A DNA stretch of 64,000 nucleotides from Astragalus membranaceus (lineage: Eukaryota > Streptophyta > Magnoliopsida > Fabales > Fabaceae), in NCBI GenBank assembly GCA_039519185.1, contig CM076854.1:68511448-68575447 (forward strand), in the 5' to 3' direction. The translations under genes were made by a program, and so were the position numbers. This document shows, piece after piece, positions 47,544 through 59,544 of this stretch (position 1 is its first letter; every line of letters starts with the position of its first letter). The notes under the pieces are model-generated. The model was not told the DNA's origin. It did not search any database and saw only the letters and a list, made by a program, of their open reading frames with translations.

Positions 47544-50500
47544 AGGAACACTTAGTTGAATTAACCAAGGAACCTGAGATATCTGAAAGCAATAATGAAG
47601 ATGTAGAATCGTATGTGAAGAATAAGATTGTACCTCAATATCTTCTACATTATTAAATTTTTGGCATAATCCAATCTCATAAAATCGATTCAAAAAATAA
47701 GCAGTGTTTATTATTTATAATATTTTTTTTAGGCATTATATCTTTGGACAATATGTGACTTGGGGTTTTTTCCAATGCACCCCTCATGCAAAATACTTTA
47801 GACATTGTGCGTGGATAATAATGGTAGTTTACCGATTTACATTGTAGTATAGGCTCTCTTTTCATTTAGATTTAGAACCCAACCCAACTTCAAAATCTTT
47901 TTGTGAGGCGAAGGGGTGTTCATTCATTATTAACTCTTTTCAAGCCTTATCCCTTGTCTATGTAAGACGTGACAATTTCCCAATTTACATCCTCACTACT
48001 CTCACTTTGGAGAGTTAGTCTGTGTGTATAAGATTGTTGTTATAACTTATATACAAGACTACAAAAAACATGCCCAGATTTTGATGCGAGTGAATTTACT
48101 CTTGAAAACCTAAAATTGTGTATCTATTTTCTTTAAAACAACAACTCTTCATGTGTCTAACCTATTAGCATGCTTTTATATAAAAGATTTTTCCATGCTT
48201 TTAACAGAACAGTTATATTTTAAAAGATCATCTCTCAATTGCAAAAGTCATAGAGCTAAAGTGATAGGATCTTACCCATGTCCTATCGAAAGCAAAATAA
48301 CACAAAGTCTTGAACGCTTGAGTAGCTTCTCTTCCGAGCGCTACACTTTAAAATATCCTATGCTTTGATTCATGCCCTGTACTTTTGTTCAACTGTAACC
48401 AATTAGTAGACAGATTGTAATTTGTTATCATACAAAACAAAGCGTGTTTGACCTTAGTTCAACAGTGACAATTTCCCAATTTACTCTTGAAAACCTAAAA
48501 CTATGTATCTATTATTGTGCCTATTTTTTATTGGTCCATACGGGAGTTGTTTTCTTTCCATTACACCCCTCACGCATAATACTATTAGGCATTGTGGGTC
48601 GATAATAATTTTTGTTGACTTATTATCGGTTTTAAGATAAGCTCTTGTATCATTTAGATTTTGAGCCAAGCCTAATCTCACAAATTCAGTCTATAATGTG
48701 AAGGGTGTCCATTATTTATAAAACTATTTTCAAGCCTTATCTCTACTGTATGTGAGATTTGAAGTTTCCCAATATAGATCCTCATTATTCTTGCTTTGGA
48801 ACCTTTTCTGTGAGGAAAATGTTGTGGTTGACAATAGATACAAAAAACCTGCCTAAATTGGGATGCAACATGATTTACATCTCGAATACCTAAAACTGTG
48901 TAATTATTATTGTGACTATTTTTATTGTGAATAGACAAAAAAAATACCGCCAATTTATGTGAGCGGATTAATAAGTGCTCAAACAACATGAAAAGAAAAT
49001 TAGATTCTATTGGACTAATCACGAATTACGTTACAAAAGTAGATTGATATGATGTGAAGAAAAGGAAAAATCTGGAATCCCAAGGTTGGGCTAGAGGATA
49101 GAAATTTGAAGGCTTTGAAGCTACTTGTTTTCTTATAAGATGATACTCTCCTAAATAGATAGAGACAATGGTTGATAAGATGTAAGTCACTATTCTAAGA
49201 AGATATAACTGTATAGAAGACTTTAACTCGTGTATCTTCTTAGAAACAAGAATGTGTGAGAAGGTACTTTGTGTGTAAATATGTTTCATGTTTCTCACAC
49301 CAGTGCTGATGTTTTGTGAGGTAAATGTTTGGTTAAGAAGATATAGGATGCTGTGGTGTTTATGAGAGATAGATCAAGTATATTCAACTTGTAATTGTAA
49401 GAAGCCTTTCAAGGTGGTCTTCTTACAATAGTGTAGAAGAGGTTTTCTTTTAAAATCAGATCGAGTGCTATGATATATAAGCTATAAGAAAAATAGTAAC
49501 AGACACACGAGAAGTATAGTGGTTCAACCTAATCGCCAAGGGCTACATCCACTCCTCACACCAAGTGAGTATTTCCACTATTTTCAAATAGCTTATACTT
49601 TACAAGCCAACAAGGCCTAAAGCACATGATAGTTTCTTCCACAGTCCTATCAACTATACCACTAGATTTCATCCACAGCTCAAGCTACTGTGATACCCTT
49701 TAAAAACATCTTAGGCATATTCACTAACATTTCCAGTAACCAATTCCTTGTTAGGAAGGCACTAACCCCTAAGAAACATCTTACGCATCTTCTCTAACAA
49801 TCAAGCAACCAATGCCATGTTAGGAATGTACAACAATAAAGTAAGGTTTGGGTTGTGTTTGGGAAATACAATAGCTTGGGTTGAAAGATGGTTTCGAACA
49901 AAATACAATCTCCACGACTATGAGCATGCTAAAAAATGTTCCCTTAAAAAGTTTGAAGTGCACTAAGTATGATTGAGAGAAGAGAAGTACTTCATAAGCT
50001 TCTTTAGAAGCACGAGAAGCTACTTTAGAAGCCATATGGTAGGAATTATTGACCCAAGCTTCTGACCAACTCTCACAACTTGAATGAGGTATTCCATAAG
50101 GTATTTATCGAGGTTTTATCCCAAAAGAGTCGTTGGAAATAGTCTCCAAAGACAATGTAGCCGTTTCTAGCCGCTGGGAGAATTTGCAGCACTTTTCTAT
50201 ACTCTGCAGCAATTTACAGTTGTCTTGTACTTTCTGCATCATATATGACAGCAACTCACTTAGACCTTCTGAACTCGATTTACACCATTTTGAAAGCCTC
50301 TTAAACTAATCTCATATCTTCTTAGGCTAATGTTAGCCTTCATATATAATTTATTCTAAGTGTTGAGAAGATATGACTATGTGACTTTTATGCTTAAGAA
50401 GCTTCTGATGTATCTTTTGAGAAGTTTTTGATACCGTGCTTTCTGAAGCTTCTGAGGCAGTCTTCTAATGCTTCCCTAAACCTTCTAAGCAATCTTCTGA

Positions 50501-51757
50501 TGTATCCTTGAACCTTTTGAAGCCATATTCTAATGTATTCTATGCTTGTGATACATAATAGCACGTGTCTTCTTAAAGTTGCTGAAGCATCTTGATTTGG
50601 CTTATCTTATCATGAGAGGCTATATGGATTGGGTCTTCTCATCTTGAGAAACTTCTTATTCTTACCTTCTCATTGTTGCTATGCTTCTTGAAGAATCATC
50701 TTCTCACTTTGAGAAGCAATATCACTTGTGTTTTCTTTATCTAAGAAGCTTCTTACTACTCCCAACTCTTCTTGAAGGGTTTCTTGAAGAAACAACTTCT
50801 CATCTTAAGAAATCACTATAACTATCTTTTTTTATCCATCTTCTCACCAGCTCTTGACCTTCATTCTTCTCTTCGAAGGCATAAACATGCCTTCATATGA
50901 TATGAGGCTTCTTGAGGTGAGTCTTTTTAACTTGTGAAGTCACTATAGCTTATGTCTTCTCATCTTGGAAGATTCTTACTATACCCTGCTCTTCTTGAGA
51001 GGCTTTTTGAAGATTGTCTTCACATCTGAGAATCCATTATAGCTGTCTTCATTCTTCTGTTTTCTTATGACCTCAAAGCATTTATACTTTTATTCTAAGG
51101 CATCAATTATGCCTTCTCATGTGTTGCTTTCTTAGCACACTGTCTTCTTGAGATTTCACAAACGTGTAAAAGTTTGAATATTACTTTCTGAAAAAAATTC
51201 AGAGTTTGCACAACAAGAAATTTGGACTAAAATTAAACTTAATCGTCCAACAACTCTTAGCTCATACCATAAAGGAAAGTTTTCCATTACATAGTCATCC
51301 ATAAACTTCCCCATCTTTGGGGATAATCAAAATACGAGTTAATTTTCAAACTTTTAATCCAAAAATACAAGTATTTGAATCCTACAACATAAGGGGATAC
51401 AACTTCTAACTTAAGACCATATAATGGTTCTTAACACATCCTTAATACATAGCAAAATATATGACATGTTTCTCAAAGCATTCCCACTGAAACTTAAAAA
51501 TAATTAAGCTCAAGAAGCTTCTCCATTTCCTTTGCTTTGTTGCTTTTCACCTGTCTATCTAAAAACACCACATAATAAAGAGTGAGATTTATAAAATCTC
51601 AGTGAGTTTCTCAACGGTACCTCACTATACTTATACACACAGTTTCTTTTAGTTAATATTACCCACGACGCCTTCCCCAAAGACATGCAGTCTTACATAT
51701 TTTAAATACTACCATCGCCACGAGCGGGAAAACCTAACCCGATCATATCATATGAGT

Positions 51758-51761
51758 TCCA
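51758..51761. other. 557-bp deletion junction with TCCA microhomology, copy 3
   Basis: The sequence jumps from the equivalent of 29499 to the equivalent of 30057 in copy 2. TCCA is present at both breakpoints in copy 2 (29496-29499 and 30053-30056) and once here, consistent with microhomology-mediated joining. The deleted block held the TA microsatellite and a GC-rich stretch. Confidence 0.88.
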
Positions 51762-52238
51762 TCAGCTCCTCTCACTCGAATTAGCTCCCAAAAGCTCCCA
51801 AATCACTTCAAATTCTGGTCCCTACTTTTCAAACTCCTACTAGCTAAACCCCAAAAACACATGCAATCTTAAAATCAACTTTTGCAACTTCCAAAACCCA
51901 CATGCAAGGTTATTTTCTAACTCAAAGTAGATGGTGATGAAATTTCAGAAAATGTCGTAGCTCAACTGTCCTTAAGAACTCGAAAATGGAGGAAAGAGGA
52001 AGGATAAGGATGGAATGAACTTCTAATGTGAAGAATGAACTTTAGGATGAAAGGAAATCAAGTGAGAGATGATACATTGTGAATGAAACCCTCCTCTCCT
52101 CTCTTCTTTCTCTCCTTCGAAACCCTCTCTCTATTTCTCACTAACAAGCTTTTCAAATGAAGTGTGTGTGTGTTTTGGTTTCAGCTGAGTATAAAGGGGA
52201 AAGGATTTGGTTTAATGAGAGTTGTTTTAAAACAAGGA

Positions 52239-52315
52239 TGATTACAAATGAAGAAAAGCTTAGTTTTCAGCTGGGTGTTCATTCTTTATTAACTCTTTTC
52301 AAGCCTTATCCCTTG
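52239..52315. other. Patchwork junction between copy 3 and copy 4
   Basis: Left of it is unit position about 14391 (LTR-like segment); right of it is unit position about 2795 of a following unit. The 77 bases between are pieces of the A-half: 52239-52266 matches the region around 2823-2850 (ATTACAAATGAAGAAAAGC) and 52274-52315 matches about 9517-9558 (GTTCATTCTTTATTAACTC). The join removes about 9.8 kb, including a B-half. Confidence 0.85.
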
Positions 52316-53904
52316 TTTTCATGTAAGAGTTATGGAGAACAGATGATTACAAATGAAGAAAAGCTTAATTTTTTTTGTAATTTTTTCTCTTTTGTGTATA
52401 TTGTTACTTTATTTAACAAATATTCTAATAAATCTCACTAGTTATGAAATTCCCATTTTTTTTTTTATTTTTTATTTCTAATTTTTATACACGTTAAACC
52501 TTTAACAATTATTATATCTATGAAAAACAAAATTTATGATTGCCTTTGTGTATCAACTCATGCATCACATACGAGTGTTTCCCAAATGGGTGATCCACAA
52601 AATATTTGGCTAAATTACAGTTTTTATCCCTTATCTTTCACTCATTTCTCGTTTTCATCTTTAAAAATATTCGTTTACGTCCATTATCTTTTAATAGTTA
52701 ATTAATATGGTCCTTCTGTTAATTAAATGTTCCTTCTAGATAGTGGCTTGGATAATTGGCAACGTAAGCAGTCGACTATAAAATTAGACCATTAAATATT
52801 TTTTTGTTTTTGCTGTTTATCTTTTTATCGTTGATTAAGATGGTCCTTTCGTTAAGTGGTTGTTAATTATCTTTAATTTTTTTCATTTTCGTCTTTTATC
52901 TTTTTTAAAATACTCACTTACGTATCTTTTTATATATAATGTTTGTTAACGTTTTTTATCTTTTCACAGTTAATTAAAATGGTCATTCCATTAGGTGTAC
53001 GATTAATTATAGATTACATGAATAGTGATAACTAAAAAACAAATTACAAGTTTTAATCTAGCACTTGAAAAATGATAATTGAGTATCAAATTAAAAAAAA
53101 TTGAAATCAAAGTACTTTTAATTTGATAATAAACTGAAAATTGATAATTAAATATCAAATGGGTGATACACCAAAAAAAATGTAAGATGAATAATTAATA
53201 TTTCTTTAATGCAAAATTTTGAGTGAGAAACAATTAAAATATTGGGTTCACAGATTGTGTTCTCACGATTTCGAATGTTAACCATGTAATTAGTGTGCCG
53301 AAAGTTTCTAATATACAAATATACTATATTTTCCAAATTCCCGTTTGGTTCATAGCTATCAATAGTAAAAGCGATGCAAGAAGTAAAAAACCCAAACAAG
53401 CAACACTTAGTTGAATCAACCAAGGAACCTGAGATATCTGAAAGCAATAATGAAGATGTAGAATCGTATGTGAAGAATAAGATTGTACCTCAATATCTTC
53501 TACATTATTAAATTTTTGGCATAATCCAATCTCATAAAATCGATTCATAAAATAAGCAGTGTCTATTATTTATAATATTTTTTTAGGCATTATATATTTG
53601 GACAATATGTGACTTGGGTTTTTTCCAATGCACCCCTCATGCAAAATACTTTAGACATTGTGCGTGGATAATAATGGCAGTTTACCGATTTACATTGTAG
53701 TATAGGCTCTCTTTTCATTTAGATTTAGAACCCAACCCAACTTCAAAATCTTTTTGTGAGGCGAATGGGTGTTCATTCTTTATTAACTCTTTTCAAGCCT
53801 TATCCCTTGTCTATGTAAGACGTGACAATTTCCCAATTTAAATCCTCTCTACTCTCACTTTGGAGAGTTAGTCTGTGTGTATAAGATTGTTGTTATAACT
53901 TATA

Positions 53905-53919
53905 TCCTCACTACTCTCA
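53905..53919. other. Small deletion with templated filler, copy 4
   Basis: The roughly 55-bp stretch from ATACAAGACTAC to CTTGAAAA found in other copies is replaced by CCTCACTACTCTCAC, a copy of a word located about 60-70 bases upstream in the intact unit. Confidence 0.8.
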
Positions 53920-54880
53920 CCTAAAATTGTGTATCTATTTTCTTTAAAACAACAACTCTTCATGTGTCTAACCTATTAGCATGCTTTTATATAAAAGATT
54001 TTTCCATGCTTTTAACAGAACAGTTATATTTTAAAAGATCATCTCTCAATTGCAAAAATCATCGAGCTAAAGTGATAGGATCTTACACATGTCCTATCGA
54101 AAGCAAAATAACACAAAGTCTTGAACGCTTGCGTAGCTTCTCTTCCGAGCGCTACACTTTAAAATATCCTATGCTTTGATTCATGCCCTGTACTTTTGTT
54201 CAACTGTAACCATTAGTAGACAGATTGTAATTTGTTATCATACAAAACAAAGAGTGTTTGACCTTAGTTCAACAGTGACAATTTCCCAATTTACTCTTGA
54301 AAACCTAAAACTATGTATCTATTATTGTGCCTATTTTTTATTGGTCCATACGGGAGTTGTTTTCTTTCCATTACACCCCTCACGCATAATACTATTAGGC
54401 ATTGTGGGTCGATAATAATTTTAGTTGACTTATTATCGGTTTTAAGATAAGCTCTCGTATCATTTAGATTTTGAGCCAAGCCTAATCTCACAAATTCAGT
54501 CTATAATGTGAAGGGTGTCCATTATTTATAAAACTATTTTCAAGCCTTATCTCTACTATATGTGAGATTTGAAGTTTCCCAATATAGATCCTCATTATTC
54601 TTGCTTTGGAACCTTTTCTGTGAAGAAAATGTTGTGGTTGATAATAGATACAAAAAACCTGCCTAAATTGGGATGCAACATGATTTACATCTCGAAAACC
54701 TAAAACTGTGTAATTATTATTGTGACTATTTTTATTGTGAATAGACAAAAAAATACCGCCAATTTATGTGAGCGGATTAATAAGTGCTCAAACAACATGA
54801 AAAGAAAATTAGTTTCTATTGGACTAATCACGAATTACGTTACAAAAGTAGATTGATATGATGTGAAGAAAAGGAAAAAT

Positions 54881-55660
54881 AATTGTTTGAGATATAGTTA
54901 TGTCTTGGATAGTGAGTGTATTGGTGTATATCAATGTGTAACTTAATGTCAATGCATTACATGAGATAGGTATTTAATGTCTTTTTGTGTTTAAGGTTTG
55001 TAATTATTTTTGAAGAAGAATGGACTCCGATGATTCGGAATAAGGGTTATTCTTCAGTTTTTCTAATGTCATTCTTTGAACATGTAAGAGATTACAATGT
55101 TAAGAAAAGATTTGATTTACTAAATTAAAGAAGTAACATCTTGTTGTAAATTTTGTGATATTTCAAAGTTTCTTAGTGAATTTTGTGAAAAAATAATTTA
55201 TGAAATATTATTTTGATATATGTAATATCGGTTTTGTACTAGCCTATTCGAATATGCCCAGTTTTGGTCAAAATGATTTGCAAAGTAACTTTGTAACGGA
55301 TAATTTATTTCGTAACTGCAAATTAAACCAAATTAATCTCAGCTTTATTACAATTGTTTGTAACGGGCATTGACTGGTTTTTAATCCGCGGCTAACTCAT
55401 AAGCCTATATAAAGGTGCTTCAGTAGCACTTGAAAAAAAAAGATAGAGAATTCGATTTCAGTCTTCTAAATATCACTATCCTGGGTTCATCTCCTGTTGC
55501 ATATCGTGTTATTCTTGCTAGTTCGGATACCTCAGTTGCTGCTGCAATCTGAGACGAGACCGGTTGTACCTCGGGGAATTTGCGCTGTAGAGGCGGATAA
55601 ATTCTTCAGGGCAGTCGCAAGGCGCCTCCGGTTGTTTTACTAACATTTCTTTTGTTCGCA
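54881..55660 (+). mobile_element. 5' LTR/leader of a Tat-lineage Ty3 element (limits uncertain)
   Basis: Unit homology ends at 54880, and a TG that may start the LTR is at 54884. A TATA box CCTATATAAAGG lies at 55404-55415, followed by a leader with pyrimidine-rich and GC-richer sequence, as expected for U3-R-U5 upstream of gag. No second LTR is inside the window to define the end, and no clear primer-binding site was recognised, so boundaries and ownership of this segment are inferred. It could also be the LTR of a different element. Confidence 0.5.
55404..55415 (+). promoter_or_regulatory. TATA box of the LTR
   Basis: A CCTATATAAAGG motif matches the plant TATA consensus and sits inside the LTR-like segment about 800 bases before the gag region. 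Transcription would begin some 30 bases downstream, near 55440. Confidence 0.6.
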
Positions 55661-55691
55661 GATTTGGTTCGCAACATCTCTGTCTCTTTGC

Positions 55692-55935
55692 ATATTCGAC
55701 TACATCTGTCTCTGCAGATTCGACTACATCTGTTTCTGCAGATTCGACTACATCTGTCTCTGCAGATTCGACTACATCTGTCTCAGTAGATTGGATTCGA
55801 CTACATCTGTCTCTGCATATTCGACTACATCTGTCTCTGCAGATTCGACTACATCTGTCTCTGCATATTCGACTACATCTGTCTCTGCAGATTCGACTAC
55901 ATCTGTCTCTGCAGATTCAACTACATCTGTCTCCG
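55692..55935 (+). repeat. 24-bp minisatellite in the 5' leader, 10 copies
   Basis: Ten copies of a 24-base unit containing CGACTACATCTGTCTCTG start at 55697, 55721, 55745, 55769, 55798, 55822, 55846, 55870, 55894 and 55918. The copy starting at 55769 is longer by five bases. The period is a multiple of three, so plus-strand frames read DSTTSVSA repeats and minus-strand frames read AETDVVES repeats; neither joins to gag. The position between LTR and gag fits the tendency of Tat-type elements to carry variable tandem repeats in untranslated regions. Confidence 0.92.
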
Positions 55936-56170
55936 AGAGTTTAGCATTCCTCCTAGTGGACTCCACATGAAAGTTGTTACTAAAAACAGGAAAAAGTGTC
56001 TTACAAGCAGATAATAAACCACCAAACTTAGAAACTACAACCTTATCTCCGGTCAATCTCCGGTCGAAAGAAGGAATCCATCTAGGCGACATAGGTCACC
56101 TCCTAGAAGGCATCTCGTCCACCGGTCCCCACCTAGACGACAGAATCTAGGAGGGGCTGACGCCACATAG
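55936..56170 (+). other. Leader segment before gag
   Basis: No long frame. The later part (from about 56050) reads as arginine/proline-rich words (PRRHRSPPRR type) that resemble the start of Tat gag but contains stops and frame changes. Confidence 0.4.
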
Positions 56171-56174
56171 AACG

Positions 56175-57269
56175 CCACCCTCCTCGACCGATCCTACTTA
56201 TTGGCCAGAAGAGTCCTCTTACCAAGAATCTTCATACGACTCGTCTGGGTCGCCCACCCAATCGAGAAGCAGATCATGTGATCGTTATGCCCGTCCTCAT
56301 TACGAGACTCGAACGCCAGAACGACGAAATCGCAACCAAGGCTCTCCAGAGCGGCGTGGTCATCGAGGCCAACGCTTCGAGGACCGACCACCTCGCAGAG
56401 TAATGAGTGGTATGAGGATAGGACCCTTTACCCGAGACGTTGACGAGTATCCCATCCCTTGCACCCTGGAAAAACCCCCGTCGGATTTAAGAATGTACAA
56501 CGGCGTGAAAGACCCCGTTGCCCACCTGAGATACTTTGATTTGATGATGCAATACCGGGGAGCGCACGGGCCAGTTAAGTGAAAGATATTCCCCCTAACC
56601 TTGGAGGGGCCGGCCTTAGAATGGTTCACGGAACTAAGGCCGAACACCATCTCATCCTGGGAACAGCTCGCTAGGGTTTTTTCTGCCCGTTTTTCATCTT
56701 CAAGGGTGAAACCCAAATCACATGCAATCCTGAAAGCGATCAGACAGGAACCTGGGAAAACACTCAGCGAATACGTAGAACGGTTTAACAAGGAGGCTGC
56801 CAACGTAAGAGGGCTGGAAGACGACATGAGACTGTGGTTCCTCCGAGATGGACTTCGAACCGGCACACTGTTTGAAATTGAAGTGGGCGTGAATGAACCG
56901 CCCGATTTGGAAACTTTCCTCCGCAAATCTCAGAGATTCATGAACTATGAAGAGAGGGCGATAGCAACGCAAGCCGTCGCGGGGGGAATGACCAAAGAAA
57001 TCCAAGGGGAGCGCGACCAGAGGTCGGGAAGAGATTTGGGAGGTCCTTCAAGGGACTTCAAATCCAGAAAGTTCTCAGACCGCACTAAGCTGAACACGTC
57101 CTACGCGCAAATTCCGACCGAATGCGCAAATACAGAATTCAAAATTATGAAGAGACCTGAACTAATGGTTCTTAAAGAAGAACAGCGCCCATCTCGAAAA
57201 TACTGTCGCTATCACCGCAGTAACGGGCACGGGGTAAGCTTACTCAATACGTTAAGAAGGGATAGATAG
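56175..57269 (+). pseudogene. Tat-lineage gag, one in-frame stop
   Basis: One frame runs from about 56175, through an Arg/Ser-rich N-terminus and PFTRDVDEYPIP, to a stop at 57267-57269. A TGA at 56580-56582 interrupts it. The core gag domain follows: GPALEWFTELRPNTISSW, LSEYVERFNKEAANV and the LRDGLRTG region. Near the end the CRYHRSNGHG motif retains Cys and His residues of the zinc-binding motif, but the expected last Cys is lost, after which the frame degenerates. In the family Gag forms the particle that packages the RNA. This copy cannot give full-length Gag without readthrough. Confidence 0.85.
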
Positions 57270-57319
57270 ATGAACGAGATGATAAGCCAATAACTTGCTC
57301 TCCTCGAAAGGAGAAGGAA

Positions 57320-57799
57320 GTGTTCAACGAAAGGTCCAAAACAAGAGAAAAGGAGGACGATGAGGATGAGGAAAGACTAGACACCAGAAAATCTAAAGGG
57401 CGCCAAGTCGCCATGGTGATTACCGGGGGATGCCCTAGTAATGAAAGGGAAACTAACAAGTCCATGAAAAGAAGATGGAAAGAAATTATGAGCGTCGCTT
57501 ATACATCCATTCTCAGGGTTCTCTCAAAGAGACCGCCCATATCCTTTGCAGACAAGGATTTACTCAATGGAAAGCCGAACAAACAAGTTCCACTACTGAT
57601 AGTTGCTGTGATGGCCAATGTGGAGGTAAGAAGAATCTTGGTCGACCAAGGTAGCTCAGCTGGGAATTTCTGGAGACGATTTAAGACCTTACCGGGGATC
57701 AGATTTAACCGGCTTCAATGGGTCGTCCACAACACACCTCGGGCGCATCGAGTTGATGGTCACCTTTGGGGACGACAGTGCAGAAAAACCGTTGTGTAG
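57320..57799 (+). pseudogene. Tat-lineage protease region
   Basis: The frame contains VRRILVDQGSSAGNF, matching the aspartic protease active site of Tat elements (VDQGSSAD type); the following residues are altered. Upstream is a lysine/glutamate-rich linker. The continuation of the protease (LVLPIRLVYQCIIGRPTLG) is in the next frame, open from 57753, so a frameshift separates the two parts. Stops between 57269 and 57320 separate it from gag. Confidence 0.8.
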
Positions 57800-58790
57800 G
57801 AAAGTAAAAACCGACTTCCTAGTACTCCCAATTAGATTAGTATATCAATGTATAATCGGTCGACCAACCTTAGGACGACTTGAAGCAGTCCCCTCTACCG
57901 TCCATCTTAAGATGAAATTCTACTCTGATGAAGGAGAAGTGGTCACCCTCCTAGCCTACCTCGTCTCAGCAATGACGACATTCTATATGAGTTTGAAGGA
58001 ACAGGGGGAACAAGAAACGAAAAGAGCGGATAACCCGAGGAAAGGAGGGAATGAAGTCAACATGACCGACCTGGATGCTCGCTACGATCCTGATAGCGAT
58101 GTAGAGGAGGAAGACGATCTCCTGACTAGAGAACTGAAGAAGAGAATTAAGAGGCCAGATCCTGATGGAGAGTTCACTCAAATCCAGCTGGGGAATGATC
58201 CCAAGAAAACAATAAAGATCGGGAACGATCTCCCAGAAGAGGTACGAGAACAACTCATCCAATGTCTGAGAAACCATTCCGACTTTTTCGCCTGGAGTGC
58301 GGCCGATATGCCGGGGGTCCCGTCCGAGGTAGCCTGCCACCACTTAGCTATTAACCCTTCAGCCAGGTGGGTTGCTCAACGAAGGCGCGTTCAGAAAGAG
58401 GAAAAGGCACAAGCTGCAGTAAAGGCAGTCGAAGACTTGATCGAGGCCGGCTTCATCAAAGAGATCAAGTATACTACATGGTTATCTAACGTGGTTTTAG
58501 TCAAGAAATCCAATGGAAAATTGTGCATGTGCGTAGATTACACCGACCTCAATCGTGCATGTCCTAAAGATGCTTTCCCAGTCCCTTGATCGATTGGTAG
58601 ACAATGCCAGCGGGTTCCGATTACTATCATTCTTAGATGCATACTCGGGATATAACCAGATCGCCATGTACCCACCTGACCAAGAGAAGACAACGTTCAT
58701 GACGGAAAAAGGAAACTATTGCTATCAGGTTATGCCCTTTGGGCTAAAAAATGCAGGAGCGACCTATCAAAGAATGATGAATAAAGTTTT
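57753..58790 (+). pseudogene. Tat-lineage protease end and reverse transcriptase, N-terminal part
   Basis: The frame from 57753 gives the end of the protease (IIGRPTLGRLEAVPS), an acidic linker, and the RT start (RRVQKEEKAQA, GFIKEI, NVVLVKKSNGK, MCVDYTDLNRACPKDAFP). It stops at 58587-58589. RT continues in another frame from about 58570: FLDAYSGYNQIAM and QVMPFGLKNAGATYQRMMNKV. At 58790 the domain is interrupted by the Mutator-like insertion, just before the YxDD box. One frameshift or stop plus the insertion make it inactive. Confidence 0.88.
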
Positions 58791-58970
58791 GGCTTAATTA
58801 TAGTCTTGGTCCCCCTATTATGACCAACTCACGATTTTGGTCCCTAAAATTTTAATTTGACGATTTTGGTCCCCCTATTTTCCCAATTTGAAAAATCATA
58901 GTCCCCCTCTTAATTTTGACTGACTTATCCTACGTGGCAGCCCACGTGAACTGCCACGTAGGCGCACCCC
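58791..58970 (+). repeat. Left terminal inverted repeat of the Mutator-like element
   Basis: It pairs with 59545-59726. Near the inner edge, 58929-58962, lies an inverted repeat CCTACGTGGCAG ... CTGCCACGTAGG enclosing CCACGTGA, a G-box-like core. Confidence 0.88.
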
Positions 58971-59544
58971 CACCCCCCCACCCACCCCACCCGCACCCCC
59001 CTCCTTCTTCTTCCTCGTGATCCTCCTCCCCCCTCCACTGTTCCTCTTCCCCTCCCCCCCCTTCGCACCACCCACCGTGAACCCCTCCCCTCTCCCCCCT
59101 CCACCTTCCCCTTCGCACCTCCCCCCTCCACCTTCCCCTTCGCACCTCCCCCCTCCCCCTTCCCCTTCGCAAACAGTAACAGCGACGAGCGACTGCGACC
59201 CACGATCTCTGCGACTGCGACCCACGATCTCTGCGACTAGCGACTGAACCCACGATCTTGTGCAACCCACGATCTCTGCGACTGGGACCTCCGTGGAAGA
59301 GAGGGAGAGCGACGAGCGAGAGAACAGCGAGAGAGGGAGAGCTGAGAGCGAGAGAACGGCGAGAGAGGGAGAGCGACGAGCGAAGAGAGAGATGGAAAAC
59401 GAGGGAAAGGGGGATCGGTGAGAGAGGAGAGGGCGGTGAGAGGGAGCGAAGGTGAAGGGGGAGCGACGGTGAGAAGAGGGAGGATCGGTGGGGGGGAACG
59501 ACGGTGAGAAGAGGGAGGGTCGGTGAGGGGGGGTGGGGTGGGTG

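Larger units (their letters stand above)
37532..52238 (+). repeat. Macro-tandem repeat, copy 3 (LINE-bearing, internally deleted, B-half missing)
   Basis: This copy is collinear with copies 1 and 2 from the unit start, interrupted by the LINE at 39503-45729. It carries a roughly 140-bp deletion with filler at about 47514-47543 and a 557-bp deletion at 51758-51761 with TCCA microhomology. It stops at 52238 inside the minus-strand LTR-like segment. The rest of the unit (B-half, CACTA, copia fragment, minisatellite) and the start of the next unit are absent. This copy shows more small differences than copies 1 and 2 show from each other. Confidence 0.92.
52239..54880 (+). repeat. Partial macro-repeat, copy 4 (A-half only)
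   Basis: After a scrambled junction at 52239-52315 the sequence resumes in the A-half at about unit position 2795. It follows the A-half, without a chromovirus, to unit position about 10672. Homology stops abruptly at 54880, where Tat-type retrotransposon sequence begins. It has its own small deletion with filler at 53905-53919 and several private substitutions. Confidence 0.9.

Noticed and set aside
1..54880. Tandem array as pure assembly duplication
   Set aside because: Each copy has private insertions with proper target duplications, private deletions and different microsatellite lengths, which argues for real separate copies, although long-read confirmation is lacking.
54881..55660. Assignment of a definite LTR with exact ends and primer-binding site to the Tat element
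   Set aside because: Only one possible LTR is inside the window and no convincing PBS was found; kept as an approximate feature only.
55692..55935. CRISPR-like array
   Set aside because: The 24-bp units are contiguous without unique spacers, and the genome is a plant's; it is a minisatellite.
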